A DNA stretch of 60,000 nt from Lingula anatina (Eukaryota > Brachiopoda > Lingulata > Lingulida > Lingulidae). How positions within the stretch are numbered: the first letter of the stretch is position 1; every line of letters begins with the position of its first letter. Made by a program: the position numbers and the translations under genes. Location of the stretch: the NCBI RefSeq assembly GCF_001039355.2, contig NW_019773847.1, positions 1,327,679-1,387,678 of the forward strand, written 5' to 3'. The notes beneath the pieces were generated by a model that was not told where the DNA came from, did no database searches, and saw only the letters and a list, made by a program, of their open reading frames with translations. Of this stretch, positions 56,166 to 60,000 are shown piece by piece.

Positions 56166-56210
56166 CCCTACACCAGGGTGCATATGCACCCTACACCAGG
56201 GTGCATATGA
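56166..56210. repeat. Short tandem/palindromic repeat
   Basis: CCTACACCAGGGTGCATATG occurs twice in direct tandem, and GGGTGCATATGCACCC in the junction is a palindrome. It lies about 250 bp upstream of the USP32-like start. Confidence 0.8.
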
Positions 56211-56349
56211 GATAGAAAGTAGTCGTACCAATGCTAGTGCATTCCCAGCCGCAAAACAGCATACATTGTGGTAGTTGAGCTCCCAGACACTTGTTGATGT
56301 TTTGGCTCTCTGGCGCAATATTGGAGATATATAGGTCACATGATTAAAT

Positions 56350-56356
56350 ATGGCGG
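56350..56356 (+). promoter_or_regulatory. ATGGCGG (YY1-like) motif near the USP32-like start
   Basis: AAATATGGCGGGTC about 100 bp upstream of the start codon resembles the YY1 core often found just downstream of transcription starts of broadly expressed animal genes. Sequence match only. Confidence 0.3.
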
Positions 56357-56446
56357 GTCATGGCCTAGTTAGTTTCGATGTTTGCCAGAGAAGTCGACGT
56401 ATTATTTAGAAAACTTTGTACGGATGAACTTTTAGCCGACTTTGCT

Positions 56447-56464
56447 ATGGGATATGGGAGCTAA
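56447..56464 (+). promoter_or_regulatory. Five-codon upstream ORF overlapping the USP32-like start
   Basis: ATGGGATATGGGAGCTAA begins 7 bp before the main ATG at 56454, in another frame. If the leader includes it, ribosomes would have to skip it or reinitiate. Confidence 0.35.
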
Positions 56465-58799
56465 AGACTCAAAACCGTGTTTCTTGTCCTATGAGGATGC
56501 TGTTAAGCGCGGTAGGTGACACCTGTTTCGCAATATTTGATTTCTGTGTTGTGTTCCGCCTTCTTCGGTCCGATGTAGAATCAGAGTCAGTTTAATATTT
56601 TTATCATCGAAAAACGGTAAATGGTTAGCTATTACGAAATGAAATGTATGGTTCGTAGCTGTTTCTTCATGCATTTCCGATACATTTGAAATAAGTCTAA
56701 AAGGTCACAGGAAGAAAGATAGTGTCCAATTTAATTATAGGGCTTTTTTATGTGAGATACAGTATATATTTTATCCGTCAAACATACTCTTGCCTCTTAA
56801 TTGACTAGATTAACAGTAGGACTTGAGAAATGCAAGTGCAAATAGTGAAATAGTTTTGCTTTCAAAATGTGATTCAGAACTACAGATAAAGGGCACGTCT
56901 AACTATAAAACTCAGCAAATAATATGACACACCAGCTCCAAATGTAAGTTAATCCCAACACACATAAAAATAAAAATAAAAAATTTAATGAAAGAAATGA
57001 AAAGATACTTTACTTATTTTCAATTTACTCTACTGTATAATACTATGTTTCCAGTGCATTTTGTGCACTTACAACAGTTCATTTGACAAATATATTTTTT
57101 TGGGTTCATTTATATACTGTAGTATCAAATTGTTTTCTACAGTCATTGCAACATTCCACAAGATTGTTGTGAATTTAAAAGTCAGTTAATTTTTTTTTCT
57201 ATTTAAACAGCAGTGAGTGCAATTTCTGTTCATTCAGTGGGTTGCAAAAACATGTGCTTTCAATCCTGAGAAGAGCATTTCCACAATGAAGTGTAAAAAA
57301 TGGGTCTTTGTACATGACTACATTATTTTTTGGATCAGCCTCTGCATGCAAATTACATTTAAACCTTTAATTAAGACATAGTTCATTGCCATTGACATAA
57401 TTTTAATCATTGGTGCTGTTTCAGTTCTCAGGTGCATTTATCAGGTGTATTTTCTTTTAGGCAGTACTTGCTAACAAAATATCAACACATCCCCCTTTCA
57501 AATGGTACTTCTACATGGGATAGCATTGAATAATGTGACTTTCCCATGAGCAGATTTTTTAGTGACCACCTGTGTATCTTTTTGATAAACCAACTGACTC
57601 AATCATAAACCTTCAGTTTATTCCAGCATAGAAGCAATTCAAGGTACTTACTAGTAATTATATAAATAACTTATGTTTGAGTATCAACTCAGTTCAACAA
57701 AGTTCATAGACTGGTTGAAGGTCACCAGTATATCATTTATGCTGTTATTGGTCTTAGAAATTTAGACATTTGATAAATCAACTTTGGCTGATCACATTAT
57801 TTATTTCTATAATACAGTGTAGTAGATTTTTTAAAACCGTCTATATTGTGTAGTGCAAATGAAGTTGTAACATGAGATTTATGTTGTTTCATTGCCCTTA
57901 AACCTTATTCTGAATACATTTAATGATGAAATGTTTCTATTTTATAAATATCCAGTGACTGATGCAGAACTGAAGAGGCTAAAAGATGCATTCAAGAGGT
58001 CTTCTACTTTGACTGGTCATATGCCAAAAAATGTCTTCATCAGAGAAGTTCTTGGTGAAGGAGTCCCACAAAGGCTTGCTGAGGTACGGGATACTAGATT
58101 GTAATTTGAGTTAGTTTTTATTTACAATTACTATATATTGGATGGGATGTATGAAGCATTTACTTTATTGAAAAATTTAATCTTAAAAAAATTTAACAAG
58201 AGCTTTTTAAAAGCTGAGTAGGTGCCTTCTTTGATCCCATTGATAAAAACTCGAATAAAAAGGGGTTGTAGTGGACCAATATAAAATGATGTTCATTTGT
58301 GAAATGTCACATAGTTGAAATTTATGTTTTTCATGATTAAATACTGGAGCATTTTTGTAAACTTATACTTACATTCACATGAAATATGCTACTCTAGCTA
58401 TGGACATTTCTGTTGAAGAAAATTGAAATAAACATTCTCACCTCAAAAAAGAAAAAGAAAAGAAAATAAATAAAAATTGGCATTTTTACTACATTTTTGT
58501 TGTTTGGGTTTTTCTGTTTTATCAGGATTTATTTTTGATATTTCATAAATGAATTGAAAAGTTGATGTGAGATGTTGACATGAGATGTGTTTTAAGAATA
58601 CAGAGTTTTGGGCAAATTAATACCGAAAAGAATTCATAAAGTGAATATCATGATGATAATAATATATTTGATTTATGTACCTCTATCTTTCAGCATATCT
58701 ACACAGCTTTTGGTGGGACTATTAAAGGACTTACATACAAAGACTTGACTTGTGGCCTTGTTTTATTAACGAGAGGCAGACAGGAGGAGAAAATTAAAT
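56454..58799 (+). CDS. usp32: USP32-type ubiquitin protease, first three coding exons (partial)
   Basis: Exons 56454–56511 (MGAKDSKPCFLSYEDAVKR), 57956–58083 (VTDAELKRLKDAFKRSSTLT, then FIREVLGEGVPQRLAE) and 58694–58799 (HIYTAFGGTIKGLTYKDLTC, LVLLTRGRQEEKIK) join in phases 1 and 0 and leave phase 1 for an exon beyond the window. The start and order match the N-terminus of USP32, a large membrane-associated deubiquitinase whose N-terminal part carries EF-hand-like repeats before the DUSP and USP catalytic domains. Only about 97 residues are inside the window. The MGAK start is an N-myristoylation-like context. The catalytic part cannot be assessed here. Confidence 0.88.
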
Positions 58800-60000
58800 G
58801 TAAGTCAACTATTTATAGAAGATTTATTGAGAATTTAGGTTTACCACAGGAAACCCCCTGCACTTCAGAATTTAAGGCCACATAAACTTTATGACCACTT
58901 TACAATCATGTAGCTAGCTATATAGGGGAGGTAAAGTGACAAGATGAATGAGCCCCTGAGGGCTAAACCACTCCTCTTGGGCCAGTTATAGCTGAAAAAA
59001 ATAAATCTGGAAATTTACATAAAGAATATAGCAATGGCAATGTAAGAAGAAACATAATTCTGTTTAGACTTGCTCTTTTGATTTTTCCGTGTGGCCTACG
59101 GGTCTTTCTGGTATTGTTTTCTTGGTTCAGTATTTTATTCAGTGATTGACTTTCTGGAACCTTATGTTCTATTGTTTCTTCAGGTTTGTTCAGTGCTGAT
59201 TTAATGTCTCTGTTTAATGAATTTTGGTATTTTGTGGTCTTGTCCACTATAGATCTTGTCTTTTCAATATGATTATAGACACCTTATTGCACATTCCACA
59301 TAATATTTTAATCCACATTTTTGCTCTTTCTGTAAGGGTTCTTTGGGACTTACAAGAACATTTCTGGGAGTGAAGGGTTGGGATTGGATGTGTGTATGTG
59401 TGTGTGTGGGGGGGGGGAGGGGGAATGACTGCACTTCTCAGGTAGGGGATACTACAACACCTGTAGTTTCGTTCTGTAATGAGGGCACAATGGTAGACAC
59501 TGGAATATTGGAGTGGTAGTAACTCTGTTGTTTGAAGTCCTTTCCTGGTGGCACATTGATTTGGCATGTCCAGCTTGCTAACAAATGTTTTTATAGACAG
59601 AATGAAAAGTTTTGTTTTTAAATTTCAGTAAATCAATGCCTTACAGATATTGTTCAGTCCGCATTGTTAAACAAAGCAAGTCAAGAGCTGATGCATTTTC
59701 ATTGCTTATTCACATTGCTCATCAAATAAATGTTTATCCTGGAATGGACGTCATCATAGCTTGGCAAGTTGACCAAACCTGACAAATTCAAGGAAAGGAA
59801 GGAGCAAACATGCTCCATTTAGAAAAAAATCAATCTTTTAGCTGTGTTCTCTGAAATGTGGTCTGTTGCGAGTGGCATTGGATGGGGCTTGCTATAGTTA
59901 TCCCACTCTCCAGCAAGGACATGAGAAGGGCACAGAAGCTAAGCCTTCCATGTGAATAAATATTGATTGAACAAGACAAAATGATGCTTCTAAGTATGGT
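58800..60000. other. Intron of the USP32-like gene
   Basis: The next expected exon, which must complete a codon starting with T, was not found to the window end. The frames here lack matching sequence. A GT/G-rich run lies at 59391–59423; nothing else is recognised. Confidence 0.5.
59391..59423. repeat. (GT)n followed by poly-G run
   Basis: A short GT/TATG microsatellite runs into about 11 G and then AGGGGGG. Low-complexity sequence in an intron. Confidence 0.85.

Larger units (their letters stand above)
52166..56453. other. Intergenic region between divergent receptor and USP32-like genes
   Basis: About 4.3 kb that should contain both promoters. It contains an isolated exon-like frame at 53025–53249, a complete hAT-like MITE at 55776–56077 and a small tandem repeat at 56166–56210. 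Near the USP32-like start it has an ATGGCGG motif. No other gene is supportable. Confidence 0.5.

Noticed and set aside
59628-59730. Possible fourth USP32-like exon after TTTCAG at 59628
   Set aside because: In the required phase it gives LNQCLTDIV rather than the expected YIF-type continuation and soon hits a stop.

Overview
This is animal genomic DNA with split genes: short exons, GT–AG introns, signal peptides, extracellular modules and many short non-autonomous transposon copies. The abundance of TACATGTA-type words, the AT-rich introns and the lineage-style domain shuffling suggest a marine invertebrate, probably a lophotrochozoan (mollusc, brachiopod, phoronid or annelid). That placement is inference. 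All exon models were built by hand from reading frames, splice sites and intron phase.

Layout. (1) About 1.0–4.0 kb, minus strand: a cytosolic sulfotransferase (PAPS-dependent) in six exons. Its last exon is readable but lacks a canonical AG acceptor. (2) 6.1–8.8 kb, plus strand: a short ZO-like protein with two PDZ domains that stops before PDZ3/SH3/guanylate kinase. (3) 8.8–16.0 kb: no supportable gene. (4) 16.0–39.5 kb, plus strand: a complete 40-exon polycystin-1-family gene. The joined exons give 9,999 nt in frame from ATG to TGA, 3,332 residues. The extracellular part holds three kringles, five C-type-lectin-like domains, a 7-copy Gly-rich repeat and a WxxW domain nested inside one lectin domain. 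A Thr-rich stalk and a GAIN-like region with a cysteine-less, apparently uncleavable GPS follow, then PLAT, 11 membrane segments and a coiled-coil tail. (5) 41.0–52.2 kb, minus strand, tail-to-tail with (4): a complete 12-exon class C GPCR. It carries five tandem Venus-flytrap (ANF-receptor) modules on one 7TM core, 2,826 residues from the preferred start. (6) 56.5–58.8 kb, plus strand: the first three coding exons of a USP32-type EF-hand deubiquitinase that runs off the window.

The two large genes are the novelty. Both are giant cell-surface sensors made by exon duplication or shuffling. In the receptor each flytrap module is flanked by phase-0 introns. In the channel-like protein nearly every ectodomain exon is phase 1–1. 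Both proteins would sit in a membrane with a very large ligand-facing part, and they are neighbours. A functional link is speculation.

Mobile DNA: a hAT-like MITE family (TIR close to CAGTGGCGGATTTAG; one copy has a perfect 8-bp target duplication), a 330-bp foldback element immediately behind a splice donor, and two other TIR elements inside introns.
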